In this document: positions 33,400 to 46,478 of the stretch, piece by piece
Numbering within the stretch: position 1 is the stretch's first letter
Layout: each line of letters starts with the position of its first letter
Assembly: GCA_003024785.1 (NCBI GenBank)
Contig: PUQB01000265.1
Coordinates: forward strand, 216,778-280,777
Direction: 5' to 3'
Length of the DNA: 64,000 bases
From: Selaginella tamariscina
Taxonomy: Eukaryota; Streptophyta; Lycopodiopsida; Selaginellales; Selaginellaceae
Program-made: the position numbers and the translations under genes
Notes under the pieces: generated by a model
Told to the model about the DNA's origin: nothing
Databases searched by the model: none
Seen by the model: only the letters and a program-made list of their open reading frames with translations

Positions 33400-36300
33400 T
33401 AGGGTTCTTCTTGTAGACGGGCCCGGATCTGGAGGAACATCAGGAGGAGGCACTGGTGGATCTGTAGGCGGCACAACTTGTTCCCGTTGCACAAAATGCT
33501 TCAATCGTTGTACATGTACAATCTCCGAAAGATCGGGTTGAATGTCGTGCCGAACCTCATAAACCTGTGGCCCTACTTGTCGTAATACTCGATACGGTCC
33601 TTTCCATTGAGGAAGGAGACTCTTAGCTAAACCACGTACCGTAAGCTTGGGAAAACGAACCAACACCAATTCATCAACCTTGTACTCCGCAGGAGGACGA
33701 TGATTGCGAGTTGTACCGTTGTTGTTGTCCTACTTGTACGCGGGCCAAGTGTTCTGTGACTCCGCACGAACCAATGGAAGGATGCTCGTCAGATACCGAT
33801 CCCACGACCTAGCATCAGCAGCTCGCGGTAACCGAGAAGGCAAACCCAACTCCGTTGGCAACACCGGGTCATGACCATACAAAAGCTTATATGGGAAGTA
33901 CCAATGGAACTTTGAACTCCAGTGACATAAGCATATCGGAGAGACGGCAGATAACCATCCCAATCTGAATGTTGAAAGTTCACATACTTCGCGATCATCC
34001 CCTTGAAGGTTCTAACAAGCCGTTCCACTAAACCATCTGTCTGAGGATGATAAGCACTTGTGAAAGTGTGGCGTATCCCTAATCGAGATGTCAAAACATG
34101 AAATGCCTCAGCCATAAATGCGGGACCATTATCCGAGAGAATTCGCTCCGGACAAGAATGCTGAAACACGACCCGATTCAGGAGAAACTGACCAACAGCA
34201 GAAGCAGTCGCACTAGCAAGAGCACCAACTTCTACCCAACGAGTTAGGTAATCAGAAGCAATAATAACGTACTCGTTACCAGCAGTTGACCGCGGAAAAG
34301 GTCCCATCAAATCAAATGCCACCAATTCAAACGGACGAGAAACTGCAATTGACTCCAACCGTCCTTCCGAAGCACATGGGGGAGTATTGCGAGCTTGGCA
34401 CCACACACAACTACGCACATACCGAATCACATCTCCTCGCAACTCCGGCCAATAGAAAGATCTGCGCAGCTTCTCCATCACCCGACGATGTCCCATGTGC
34501 CCGCCAAGAATAGGAGAGTCATGGTAAGCATGGAGGAAGCGTGGAATGAAGATTGAAGGCACCACCAACCGCAAAGGATCATCTGGATCAGTCCCCACAA
34601 AATAAAGAAGGTCATCCTGAAGGCGATACTGTGAATGTAAATGCCTGAAAGGCAAGTCATCAGCAAGTGATGCAGGATTCTCAAACCCATCACGAAGCCT
34701 TCGAATCCACGGCTCAACCTTTTGAGCTTCCCGAACCTCATCCAAAGACGGCAAATCTAACTCTGCATTCTGCGGACACTGAATGTCAAGCACAGCAACT
34801 GCTGATGGTACGGAATCTTCATCCAAAAAGTCCACTGAAGCTGGAACAACTGGTTCCTCTGGGGCAACAGAAGAGAGAGAAGGTGGAAGAGGAGCCCGAG
34901 AAAGAGCATCAGCATCAGCCATGGAACTTCCTGGACGATGAACAACTTCAAAGTCGTAAATTTGAAGTTTCAAGGCCCACCGAGCAGTACGCCCAATCAA
35001 ATTCTTTCGCTTCAACAACGAAGTGACTGCTGCATGATCGCCTTCCAACAACGTCCGCGAACCATGCAAGTAGGCATGGAGCTTCTCAAAACCCCAAACT
35101 GCTGCTAGACACTCCTTTTCAGTTGTGGAGTAATTCACCTCTGCTGGCTGCAATGTACGGCTGATGTACGCAATGGGATGTCGTTGGCCAGGAACACTTG
35201 TACTCTCCTGCATCAATACACCCCCGAGGCCGATGTCAGAAGCATCTACACGCAAGATGAAAGGACGGTGTAATCCGGGTACGCCAAAACTGGAGGAGTC
35301 GTCAACAACTCTTTGAGATCTGCAAATGCCTGCTTGCAATCCTTAGACCAAACAAAAGAAGTCATTGACGATTTCAACAACGCGCCAACGGTGCAGTACG
35401 ATCTGAAAGATGATCCACAAAACGACCCAGATATTGTACCTTGCCAAGAAAGCGTTGCACATCATTCACACACTTTGGCGTAGGGAACTTCAAAACTGCA
35501 ACTAGTTTGTCAGGATCGACTTGCAAACCTTCACGTGAAATGCGATAACCCAGATAAGTGGTGTCCTTTGATCCAAACACACACTTAGATGGCTTCAACT
35601 TCAAACCAACTTCCCGCAGTCGATCCAAAACCTTACGTACATCACCGACATGCTCCTCCCACGTTCCATCCGAATGGATCAAAACATCATCGATGAAATC
35701 GGCAGTCACCTCCGGCATGTCGCAAAGAACCTCATCCATCATACGCTGGAAAGTTGCTGGAGCATTGCTCAAACCGAAAGGCATCACCAGGAACTCGTAC
35801 AGGCCAAATGGTGTCGAAAAGCAGTCTTGGGAATGTCCATGTCAGCCATCGGAACTTGCCAATATCCAGATGCGAGATCTAACTTGGTGAACCAACGGCT
35901 CCGCCCCAGTCGATCCAAAAGGTCTGCAGTATGAGGAAGTGGGTTACCTCATTTAACGGGCGATAATCAATGCAGAATCGAACGCTCCCATCAGGCTTCG
36001 TCACAAGGTGAGGTTCGCACGCCCAAGGACTTCGAGACTTCCGGATAACACCCTTCTCCAACATCTCTTTGACATTCGCTCGTAAGATCTTGAGCTCCTT
36101 TGGTGACGACGCCGAACAGGTACCTTGATTGGCCTAGCTTCTCCAGTTGGAATAGGGTGGCGTGTCGCAATCTTGGCCCCAGATGACAAGTCGAAGTTGA
36201 AAAGATCAGCATACTCCTTCTTGAGTTGATCAACAACTACAGCACGACGATCATCTGATGGATCCAAAGAAGAAAGGAAGAGCATGAAGGGAAAATGGTT

Positions 36301-37740
36301 GGAAATAGGGTGAGACAAAAGTGATGGAAGCAGAGGTGGAAGCAGATGGACGAAGTGGAATAGAAGTAAGAGGAATGGAAGAAAGACGAGGGAGAGTCAA
36401 ACAAGGGGGAGACTTTTCAAAGTCACACTTGGCATGATTGCGAGTTAACCAATCCATACCAAGAATAAGGTGAAAAGCTTGACTCGGCACCACCCGCAAA
36501 GATTGAAGCTCGAGCTCACAATCATCCACACGAACAACAATGTCCACTTCATCCCGAACAAGCATGAGTATGTCCGTTGCCGTACAGAATGAAGACTGGT
36601 TCTACCGCACGACGCAAATGAAGGCTGCAACGTGTAGCAACAGATTGAGAAACAGAGGACAAACTTGAACCTGTATCCACCAACACTGAAAGGAAAACAG
36701 GACGAGGTGTGCGATTGAAACGAGCTTGAAAAGTGAAAACCGGATGATTTGGTGCCGAGTGAACCCCTTGATGATACTCCCGAAAGAAAGATGGAGGGGT
36801 CACTAATTTATTCGCACGAGGACCCTCCTCTACTCGTGCGATTCGTCGTTTCCCGGAAGATCCACCGCATCACAACCTTCCACTGCAGCAGCACCAACCG
36901 GACGTTGTTGACGCCATGGCCTCCATCCTGGAAATGGGGGACGCCAATCGGGAAACCGTTGACAGCGCCGATACGTGTGTCCAACCTCATCACATGCCCA
37001 ACAACGAACTGCACGTCCACGTCCTCGTCCACGGGCCCCACCTTGTGCTGGTACACGAGCGGCAACAGCCTCAACCTCCATCGGAGCAGGTCCATCCCCA
37101 ACATGGAGTGGAACAAGAGCACGTGAAGGCACAAGTGGGAGAGGTGACGACTCATATCGTTGTGCCAGCCTCAAAGCATCGTCAAGAGTCACTGGAGCTA
37201 GTGCATGCACAAGCCCCACAAGGTCTTGACGAAGTGCTGGCCACAACATACCTAACTTGATGCGTTCCGACATGTTAGGTTCTGCACGCAGCAAAAGGCT
37301 TCGAAAGCGAACACCAAACTGCATCACCGACTCAGATGGCTCCTGACGAATACGATGCAACTGCTGAAAAGCATCATCACAGTCGTCCGCATGCCCAAAT
37401 GCACGTTTGAAGATCTCTGGAAGAATATTCCAATCTCCACGAGTTGCAACGTCCAGACCATTGTACCACTGCAACGCCGTCCCTTGAAGACAAGTAGGAA
37501 ACTCGCGCAAACACTGAGCACCGTCCCACGAATGATATGTGGCAACCACAATGAAGTGGTCAAACCAATGGTACACATCATCTCCAGGATTTCCGCGAAA
37601 GAAATCCGGCGGACACGGGGGTTTGCAACATGAGTAGGAGGAGTACCCTGACCTGTGAATGCTGCCATCAACTGAGAATGATTGTTCAGTTGCACACGCA
37701 TGGCATCCAACAACTGCATGAGTAACTGCTCCACAGACAA
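33400..37740 (-). pseudogene. gag-pol remains of family C unit 1
   Basis: gag (about 37740-36830) with a CCHC knuckle CWACDEVGHTYRRC near its end; pol (about 36803-33400) with the protease motif DTGSSLSS, RT, RNase H (RVDASDIGLGGVL, about 35240), integrase zinc-binding part (GGHMGHRRVMEKL) and catalytic core (DNGPAF, about 34125), and the GPY/F-like stretch QWKGPYRVLRQVG (about 33560-33605). Several breaks. Same gene order and near identity with unit 2. Confidence 0.88.
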
Positions 37741-37900
37741 GGGATTTGCTGTTGTGGATTCATGGATGAAGAAGAGACAAAATCCACAAGAAAGGAATAG
37801 ATCTAGACAATGGAAAAGCTAGACCTAAGAAGACAGAGAAAAAAGACACAAATCCGAGCACTCCGTAGGGACAATTAGAGGTGCCCCTCACCTCCACCAA

Positions 37901-38062
37901 TGTGAGAGCTCGGAATATAGAAATGTGTATATCCATTAGTTCAGAAACCCTAACTTATATACAAGAGCGAGTGGTCCAGATTGAATCCAATCCGACGGCT
38001 ATCAAAATCCACTACGCTAATAAGTAGTATGTGCACATGCAGCCGTACACGTGGATCTTACA
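37901..38062 (-). repeat. Family C shared middle LTR
   Basis: 162-base LTR that serves as 3' LTR of unit 2 and 5' LTR of unit 1: a purine-rich tract lies on one side (near 38063-38085) and a primer-binding-like TGGTGGAGGTGAGGGGC (near 37883-37899) on the other. Confidence 0.9.
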
Positions 38063-38094
38063 TCATCCCCTCCTCTCGGAAGGGTGTAAGTTGG

Positions 38095-41000
38095 TTAGGG
38101 TTCTCTTGTAGACGGGCCCGGATCTGGAGGAACATCAGGAGGAGGCACTGGTGGATCTATAGGCGGCACAACTTGTTCCCGTTGCACAAAATGCTTCAAC
38201 CGTTGTACATGTACAATCTCCGGAGGATCGGGTTGAATGTCGTGCCGAACCTCATAAACCTGTGGTCCTACTTGCCGTAACACTCGATACGGTCCTTTCC
38301 ATTGAGGAAGGAGACTCTTAGCTAAACCACGTACCGTAAGCTTGGGAAAACGAACCAACACCAGTTCATCAACCTTGTACTCCGCAGGAGGACGATGATG
38401 CGAGTTGTACCGTTGTTGTTGTCCTACTTGTACGCGGCCCAAGTGTTCTGCTGACTCCGCACGAACCAATGGAAGGATGCTTGTCAGATACCGATCCCAC
38501 GACCTAGCATCAGCAGCTCGCGGTAACCGAGACGGCAAACCCAACTCCGTTGGCAACACCGGGTCATGACCATACAAAAGCTTATATGGAGAAGTACCAA
38601 TGGAACTTTGAACTCCAGTGACATAAGCATATCGGAGAGACGGCAGATAACCATCCCAATCTGAATGTTGAAAGTTCACATACTTTGCGATCATCCCCTT
38701 GAAGGTTCTAACAAGCCGTTCCACTAAACCATCTGTCTGAGGATGATAAGCACTTGTGAAAGTGTGGCGTATCCCTAATCGAGATGTCAAAACATGAAAT
38801 GCCTCAGCCATAAATGCGGGACCATTATCCGAGAGAATTCGCTCCGGACAAGAATGCTGAAACACGACCCGATTCAGGAGAAACTGACCAACAGCAGAAG
38901 CAGTCGCACTAGCAAGAGCACCAACTTCTACCCAACGAGTTAGGTAATCAGAAGCAATAATAACGTACTCGTTACCAGCAGTTGACCGCGGAAAAGGTCC
39001 CATCAAATCAAATGCCACCAATTCAAACGGACGAGAAACTGCAATTGACTCCAACCGTCCTTCCGAAGCACATGGGGGAGTATTGCGAGCTTGGCACCAC
39101 ACACAACTACGCACATACCGAATCACATCTCCTCGCAACTCCGGCCAATAGAAAGATCTGCAGCTTCTCCATCACCCGACGATGTCCCATGTGCCCGCCA
39201 AGAATAGGAGAGTCATGGTAAGCATGGAGGAAGCGTGGAATGAAGATTGAAGGCACCACCAACCGCAAAGGATCATCTGGATCAGTCCCCACAAAATAAA
39301 GAAGGTCATCCTGAAGGCGATACTGTGAATGTAAATGCCTGAAAGGCAAGTCATCAGCAAGTGATGCAGGATTCTCAAACCCATCACGAAGCCTTCGAAT
39401 CCACGGCTCAACCTTTTGAGCTTCCCGAACCTCATCCAAAGACGGCAAATCTAACTCTGCATTCTGCGGACACTGAACGTCAAGCACAGCAACTGCTGAT
39501 GGTACGGAATCTTCATCCAAAAAGTCCACTGAAGCTGGAACAACTGGTTCCTCTGGGGCAACAGAAGAGAGAGAAGGTGGAAGAGGAGCCCGAGAAAGAG
39601 CATCAGCATCAGCCATGGAACTCCTGGACGATGAACAACTTCAAAGTCGTAAATTTGAAGTTTCAAGGCCCACCGAGCAGTACGCCCAATCAAATTCTTT
39701 CGCTTCAACAACGAAGTGACTGCTGCATGATCACCTTCCAACAACGTCCGCGAACCATGCAAGTAGGCATGGAGCTTCTCAAAACCCCAAACTGCTGCTA
39801 GACACTCCTTTTCAGTTGTGGAGTAATTCACCTCTGCTGGCTGCAATGTACGGCTGATGTACGCAATGGGATGTCGTTGGCCAGGAACACTTGTACTCTC
39901 CTGCATCAATACCCCCGAGGCCGATGTCAGAAGCATCTACACGCAAGATGAAAGGACGAGTGTAATCCGGGTACGCCAAAACTGGAGGAGTCGTCAACAA
40001 CTCTTTGAGATCTGCAAATGCCTGCTTGCAATCCTTAGACCAAACAAAAGAAGTCATTGACGATTTCAACAACGCGCGCAACGGTGCAGTACGATCTGAA
40101 AGATGATCCACAAAACGACCCAGATATTGTACCTTGCCAAGAAAGCGTTGCACATCATTCACACACTTCGGCGTAGGGAACTTCAAAACTGCAACTAGTT
40201 TGTCAGGATCGACTTGCAAACCTTCACGTGAAATGCGATAACCCAGATAAGTGGTGTCCTTTGATCCAAACACACACTTAGATGGCTTCAACTTCAAACC
40301 AACTTCCCGCAGTCGATCCAAAACCTTACGTACATCACCGACATGCTCCTCCCACGTTCCATCCGAATGGATCAAAACATCATCGATGAAATCGGCAGTC
40401 ACCTCCGGCATGTCGCAAAGAACCTCATCCATCATACGCTGGAAAGTTGCTGGAGCATTGCTCAAACCGAAAGGCATCACCAGGAACTCGTACAGGCCAA
40501 ATGGTGTTCGAAAAGCAGTCTTGGGAATGTCCATGTCAGCCATCGGAACTTGCCAATATCCAGATGCGAGATCTAACTTGGTGAACCAACGGCTCCGCCC
40601 CAGTCGATCCAAAAGGTCTGCAGTATGAGGAAGGACATCTGAGACGGTTACCTCATTTAACGGGCGATAATCAATGCAGAATCGAACGCTCCCATCAGGC
40701 TTCGTCACAAGGTGAGGTTCGCACGCCCAAGGACTTCGAGACTTCCGGATAACACCCTTCTCCAACATCTCTTTGACATTCGCTCGTAAGATCTTGAGCT
40801 CCTTTGGTGATCGACGCCGAACAGGTACCTTGATTGGCCTAGCTTCTCCAGTTGGAATAGGGTGGCGTGTCGCAATCTTGGCCCCAGATGACAAGTCGAA
40901 GTTGAAAAGATCAGCATACTCCTTCTTGAGTTGATCAACAACTACAGCACGACGATCATCTGATGGATCCAAAGAAGAAAAGGAAGAGCATGAAGGGAAA

Positions 41001-42471
41001 ATGGTTGGAAATAAGGGTGAGACAAAAGTGATGGAAGCAGAGGTGGAAGCAGATGGACGAAGTGGAATAGAAGTAAGAGGAATGGAAGAAAGACGAGGGA
41101 GAGTCAAACAAGGGGGAGACTTTTCAAAGTCACACTTGGCATGATTGCGAGTTAACCAATCCATACCAAGAATAAGGTGAAAAGCTTGACTCGGCACCAC
41201 CCGCAAAGATTGAAGCTCGAGCTCACAATCATCCACACGAACAACAATGTCCACTTCATCCCGCGAACAAGCATGAGTATGTCCGTTGCCGTACAGAATG
41301 AAGACTGGTTCTACCGCACGACGCAAATGAAGGCTGCAACGTGTAGCAACAGATTGAGAAACAGAGGACAAACTTGAACCTGTATCCACCAACACTGAAA
41401 GGAAAACAGGACGAGGTGTGCGATTGAAACGAGCTTGAAAAGTGAAAACCGGATGATTTGGTGCCGAGTGAACCCCTTGATGATACTCCCGAAAGAAAGA
41501 TGGAGGGGTCACTAATTTATTCGCACGAGGACCCTCCTCTACTCGTGCGATTCGTCGTTTCCCGGAAGATCCACCGCATCACAACCTTCCACTGCAGCAG
41601 CACCAACCGGACGTTGTTGACGCCATGGCCTCCATCCTGGAAATGGGGGACGCCAATCGGGAAACCGTTGACAGCGCCGATACGTGTGTCCAACCTCATC
41701 ACATGCCCAACAACGAACTGCACGTCCACGTCCTCGTCCACGGGCCCCACCTTGTGCTGGTACACGAGCGGCAACAGCCTCAACCTCCATCGGAGCAGGT
41801 CCATCCCCAACATGGAGTGGAACAAGAGCACGTGAAGGCACAAGTGGGAGAGGTGACGACTCATATCGTTGTGCCAGCCTCAAAGCATCGTCAAGAGTCA
41901 CTGGAGCTAGTGCATGCACAAGCCCCACAAGGTCTTGACGAAGTGCTGGCCACAACATACCTAACTTGATGCGTTCCGACATGTTAGGTTCTGCACGCAG
42001 CAAAAGGCTTCGAAAGCGAACACCAAACTGCATCACCGACTCAGATGGCTCCTGACGAATACGATGCAACTGCTGAAAAGCATCATCACAGTCGTCCGCA
42101 TGCCCAAATGCACGTTTGAAGATCTCTGGAAGAATATTCCAATCTCACGAGTTGCAACGTCCAGACCATTGTACCACTGCAACGCCGTCCCTTGAAGACA
42201 AGTAGGAAACTCGCGCAAACACTGAGCACCGTCCCACGAATGATATGTGGCAACCACAGTGAAGTGGTCAAACCAATGGTACACATCATCTCCAGGATTT
42301 CCGCGAAAGAAATCCGGTCGGACACGGGGTTTGCAACATGAGTAGGAGGAGTACCCTGGCCTGTGAATGCTGCCATCAACTGAGAATGATTGTTCAGTTG
42401 CACACGCATGGCATCCAACAACTGCATGAGTAACTGCTCCACAGACAAGGGATTTGTCTGTTGTGGATTCA
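38095..42471 (-). pseudogene. gag-pol remains of family C unit 2
   Basis: gag starts MNPQQTNPLS near 42471 and ends near 41539 with the CCHC knuckle. pol runs from 41512 with protease (LVDTGSSLSSVS), RT (FCIDYRPLNEVT, a FIDD box in place of the usual YIDD), RNase H and integrase down to about 38095. The longest uninterrupted part is protease-RT. About three breaks. The end of pol is proline-rich (PPIDPPVPPPDVPPDPGP) and not a chromodomain. Confidence 0.88.
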
Positions 42472-42582
42472 TGCGAAGAAGAGACAAAATCCACAAGAAA
42501 GGAATAGATCTAGACAAGCTAGACCTAAGAAGACAGAGAAAAAAGACACAAATCCGAGCACTCCGTAGGGACAATTAGAGGT

Positions 42583-42761
42583 GCCCCTCACCTCCACCAA
42601 TGTGAGAGCTCGGAATATAGAAATGTGTATATCCATTAGTTCAGAAACCCTAACTTATATACAAGAGCGAGTGGTCCAGATTGAATCCAATCCGACGGCT
42701 ATCAAAATCCACTACGCTAATAATAGTATGTGCACATGCAGCCGTACACGTGGATCTTACA
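42583..42761 (-). repeat. Family C 5' LTR (outer) and primer-binding site
   Basis: LTR 42601-42761, followed on the minus strand by TGGTGGAGGTGAGGGGC (42599-42583). TGG is the usual start of a site pairing with tRNA CCA ends, but I cannot name the tRNA and it is not the Met type used by family A. Confidence 0.85.
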
Positions 42762-43521
42762 AACTTAATTTAATTTAATATATAAATCTTTAAAAATAAT
42801 TTACATAATTTGAATGTAAAACACTAAAACGGGTTAGTATATTGGTTAATGTGGCAATGTATTTATACTTATTATATTTCATATTTTAACAAAATATATA
42901 CATAAAATGTCTATATTTATTTAAAGTATCCATCAACGATTGGCTATTATTTTTATTCATTTCAATTATCAAGATTATAAAATAAGATATTTATTAGAAA
43001 ATCTCTTTTGTTTGTATATGTTTGTATTACATATTTAACATATATGTTCATCTAAATCTTTGAATGGAAAAGAAAAAGATCTTTACTTATGAAATCAAAT
43101 TAAATCATTCAGTTCATATATTTAATTTTAAGGTTTTTAACACTGAAAATAATGTAAAATAGAAAAAAAGAAAAGAACTAATTTATATATAATATTTTTA
43201 AAACTTAAGTATAAAAGGCCTTTAAATGCAAATAATCAAACATAAATTCAAAACACTTTAATTGTGACGTGTAAATAAATTAAAACTGGTTTTTAAAAAA
43301 TAAAAATAAAAATAAAAAAACTAACCATTTTTTAGGTGTTCCGCTTGTATGTATATGTTGTGTGTACATATATTATGATAATTCAAATGACGTTATATTA
43401 ATGTGTATATGCATGTGTGTTTGTATACATGTGTGTGTTATAAATATTTACAAATCAAGAAAAACATACAGGATACTAGGCAGCAAATGCTATTTGCTAA
43501 CTTGTATCGTTTGTTGTAAAA

Positions 43522-43523
<2 letters not shown>

Positions 43524-43567
<44 letters not shown>
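43524..43567 (+). repeat. (CT)n microsatellite
   Basis: About 22 CT units, passing directly into a short (CA)n run. Confidence 0.95.
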
Positions 43568-43576
<9 letters not shown>

Positions 43577-44687
43577 ACACACGTGGAAGTTTATGTCGTA
43601 TCATTATTTACAGTTATCCAAAAATTGGAACCAATTACTATTATATAAAGTACATGTGTATCCTGTATCTATCACTATATTTATATTCATAAATATTTTT
43701 AAAAAATTATTAAAACATAATGTATTATAAATTTTCTGCTTAATAATATATGTATTATAGAAAGGTTTTATCCTCTGCATATCGTTCCTGTACAGCATTA
43801 CATCTCTCAATATTATTGAACTTATGTTATTATTAAGGTAAACTAATATAAATTGAAAGATATAAAACCATGTAACTCCTGTTCATATAATCCATCAAAA
43901 GGATAAATCCAGTTTATATTTAAGTAAGTACTATTGTAAAATATCTGCATTTTTTAATATATATTTAGATACATATATATCTTGGTGTTGATATTATATA
44001 TATATAAAATGACGTGTAAGTACACAATGGAGGTGCGAATCAAGAAGCGGGAGTACCATTTTGCTTGTGTATGAAGTTAAGAACGTCTAAGAAAGCAGTG
44101 AATTACTATGGAGCAGTGTAGATCTGAATATACGGAGGAACTCGCAAGATTTAAGGAAAGATAAGCATTTTAATGAGGAAGAGCAGAAGTAAGATAATTC
44201 AAATTTAAAACGGTGAGTTTTCATATAGATTTGTGTGTGTGTATGTAAACCAATGTTTTAGAATTGATCTTCAAGTATTACAAAGTAATGAAGTAATTAC
44301 TCGGTGAAGGAGCACATGCTTTCTCCTTTTCACATCCACTGTTTGCCCCACGACGGTGAATGTTCTGGTCTTCCATTTGTAGTCTTTCATTGTGTTTATC
44401 CTTTTTTTTATATATACTTTAGGTAGCATGCATCATGATGATGCATAGACACTCCACTTCTTCAGTTTCAAATGTTTTGCTCGATAGCATTCATGACATG
44501 GTTTTTAGAATTGGATTTAATAAGTGCCTCCTTAAGAGAATGGAAGAGTCTAGAAAACGCCAAAGTTAAATGAAAAAGAGATTAAAAATTGTATGAGGAT
44601 GGATGTTGCAGAAGCACAATATTAATTACAAAACGAAGAGCGTTTTAACCAAGATCAAGAACACGAAATGAGATAGGAAAAAACAAG

Positions 44688-44836
44688 TAAAACAGTCGTT
44701 TATACTATGTATATATATAAAATTTATATACCATAGAGTGTAAATGACTGTTTTACTATAAAAAAGAAAAAAGTTTATATATATACAGAGTGAGTTTATA
44801 TTATAACTCACTCTGTATATATATAAACTTTTTTTT
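44688..44836. repeat. Two adjacent AT-rich hairpins
   Basis: 44688-44755 is an imperfect stem (TAAAACAGTCGTTTATACTATG against its near complement). 44767-44836 is an almost perfect stem of about 31 bp (AAAAAAGTTTATATATATAC.. GAGTGAGTT) with a loop of about 6 bases. They could be a foldback element or small-RNA source; no target duplication was found. Confidence 0.7.
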
Positions 44837-46478
44837 TTAATTTATGAATTTATGTAGGACACGTCTCATGACCAATAATAAAGTTGATGAGGATATTAAC
44901 TCTACGGAAGATGTTGTAAAAGACATAGGACCCGGTGATGTGCTTTAGGAGAGAGTTTCTTAATAAATGGGGTAAAAAGTTTGATATCATGCGCGCATAT
45001 CAACTAACATCATTCAAGAAAGTGAATTCTAGAAGGTTATGTCTGAGTTACTGATTTGTACCATTCGACAGTGTGCCACAGGAAGTCGATTATATTAAAC
45101 CCTTTATTATGTGCCCACTTTTTGTACTTTTAAAGTCGTTTACCCCACACACACGACACACATAGACATATGCACGTAGGTGCAAACACTCTACTTTTTA
45201 TTGGAGTTTGAGCTTGTGCAGTTCCCTCCCATGCACGCGCACACCACACACCCACGTATATGTATTACATATATTTGCGGGGAGCCCTTGACAGTAACAA
45301 GGAAGCGGACACGCTCCACGGTCTGTGATAGCCTCAATACCCCCCTATAAGTAGTGTGTGTGTGAATTTAATAATTAATATTGATTGCAGGTCGGAAAAT
45401 TTTGAAAGAGAAGTATTTTTTTTTTTTTTCTATTTCGTGTTGATATATATATTTGTCTAATGATAAAATGCCATTACAACAGTTTAATGATTTTCTCCCT
45501 TGTTTTATTCAAAGTTATGAAGTGTAAATAAAAATGCTAACTTCACATAGAGTTTTTTTTTAAATACATAATAACACTTAACTTAAATGGCCACGTGCAC
45601 TCACATGCCTATTTCTTCTGTACTTAAGAATCTTGAACGTAATTGTAATAAGAGTCAACCTCAAAGTGCATTCATAGTCAAAATTATGACATATTATTTC
45701 TAATATTTTCATTTCATGCAAGTAGACTTTCTGTAACCAGAACGAGTGGTGCCACAAGCATGAACCTACATAAGGCAGCATGAAGTAAGTATGGCATGGA
45801 TCAAAATGACAGAAGTATACTAAATTAATGGCTTGTTCATTTGGTGCCCAAGATGCAACATAGAATTTCAATATAAAGCAGAAATGGTCAGAGGTGATTC
45901 ACTCAATCTGGCATTGATATTGCATGGAGATGGATTTAAAGCGACGTCAATTATGCATTCAATATTGTTGTGCTGAATGGAGGAACTCATGGGATGCATG
46001 AGGTGGAGGAAGATGCCTCTTGTTGCATATTGCGTAAGAGCTAGAGGACTTGTGTTCGAATGGTGTATAAGTTGAATATGCATTCTTTATGACTATTTTC
46101 TTTACAGATACCAGGTTTGCTCTAACAATTGACTAGGAAGGTACAGGATGTAAAATAAATTTAACAGGATTGTGTAGCTATATTCAAGTTTTTAGCTCTC
46201 TAAAATGGTACTCTGTAAGTATTTTTCTTGCTTTATAATTTCGACTCGTTTACGAGTGGGAAAGCATAGATGCAACCGCGGCCAGGCTTCATGCTGCCCA
46301 AAGTATGTACTATCATTATGTCAGCAGTATCCGGAAAGCCCAAGAGGAGCACAACAAGTATATATAACTATATATAGATACATGTGTATGTATATACGAA
46401 TATATTCATACACTTATTCATATTATGACATTTGTGGCAGAGTCCAATGGGTACATTACCTTAGGGTTAGGGCTAGAT

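Larger units (their letters stand above)
33207..42761 (-). mobile_element. Tandem Ty3/gypsy array of family C (LTR-int-LTR-int-LTR)
   Basis: Three LTRs of about 161 bases (33207-33367, 37901-38062, 42601-42761) alternate with two nearly identical internal regions, each with gag and pol on the minus strand. LTRs begin TGTAAG and end CTCACA on that strand. A single 4-bp duplication AACT (33203-33206 and 42762-42765, plus strand) encloses the whole array, so it entered as one element and doubled afterwards, as unequal recombination through LTRs would do. Domain order protease-RT-RNaseH-integrase marks Ty3/gypsy. A GPY/F-type motif follows integrase, but I see no chromodomain. Both units are broken, with a few breaks each. 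LTRs are nearly identical, so the array is young. Confidence 0.92.
42762..46478. other. AT-rich intergenic region
   Basis: 3.7 kb with no supportable gene. It holds a long (CT)n microsatellite, two AT-rich hairpins and a modestly GC-richer patch near 45120-45350. Frames are short and low in complexity. 46201-46478, just before the receptor-kinase gene, probably contains its promoter and 5' untranslated sequence, but no firm element can be named. Confidence 0.55.

Noticed and set aside
44030-44600. Possible gene relic (GC-richer patches such as GGTGAATGTTCTGGTCTTCC)
   Set aside because: No frame on either strand is long enough or shows a motif; nothing could be supported.
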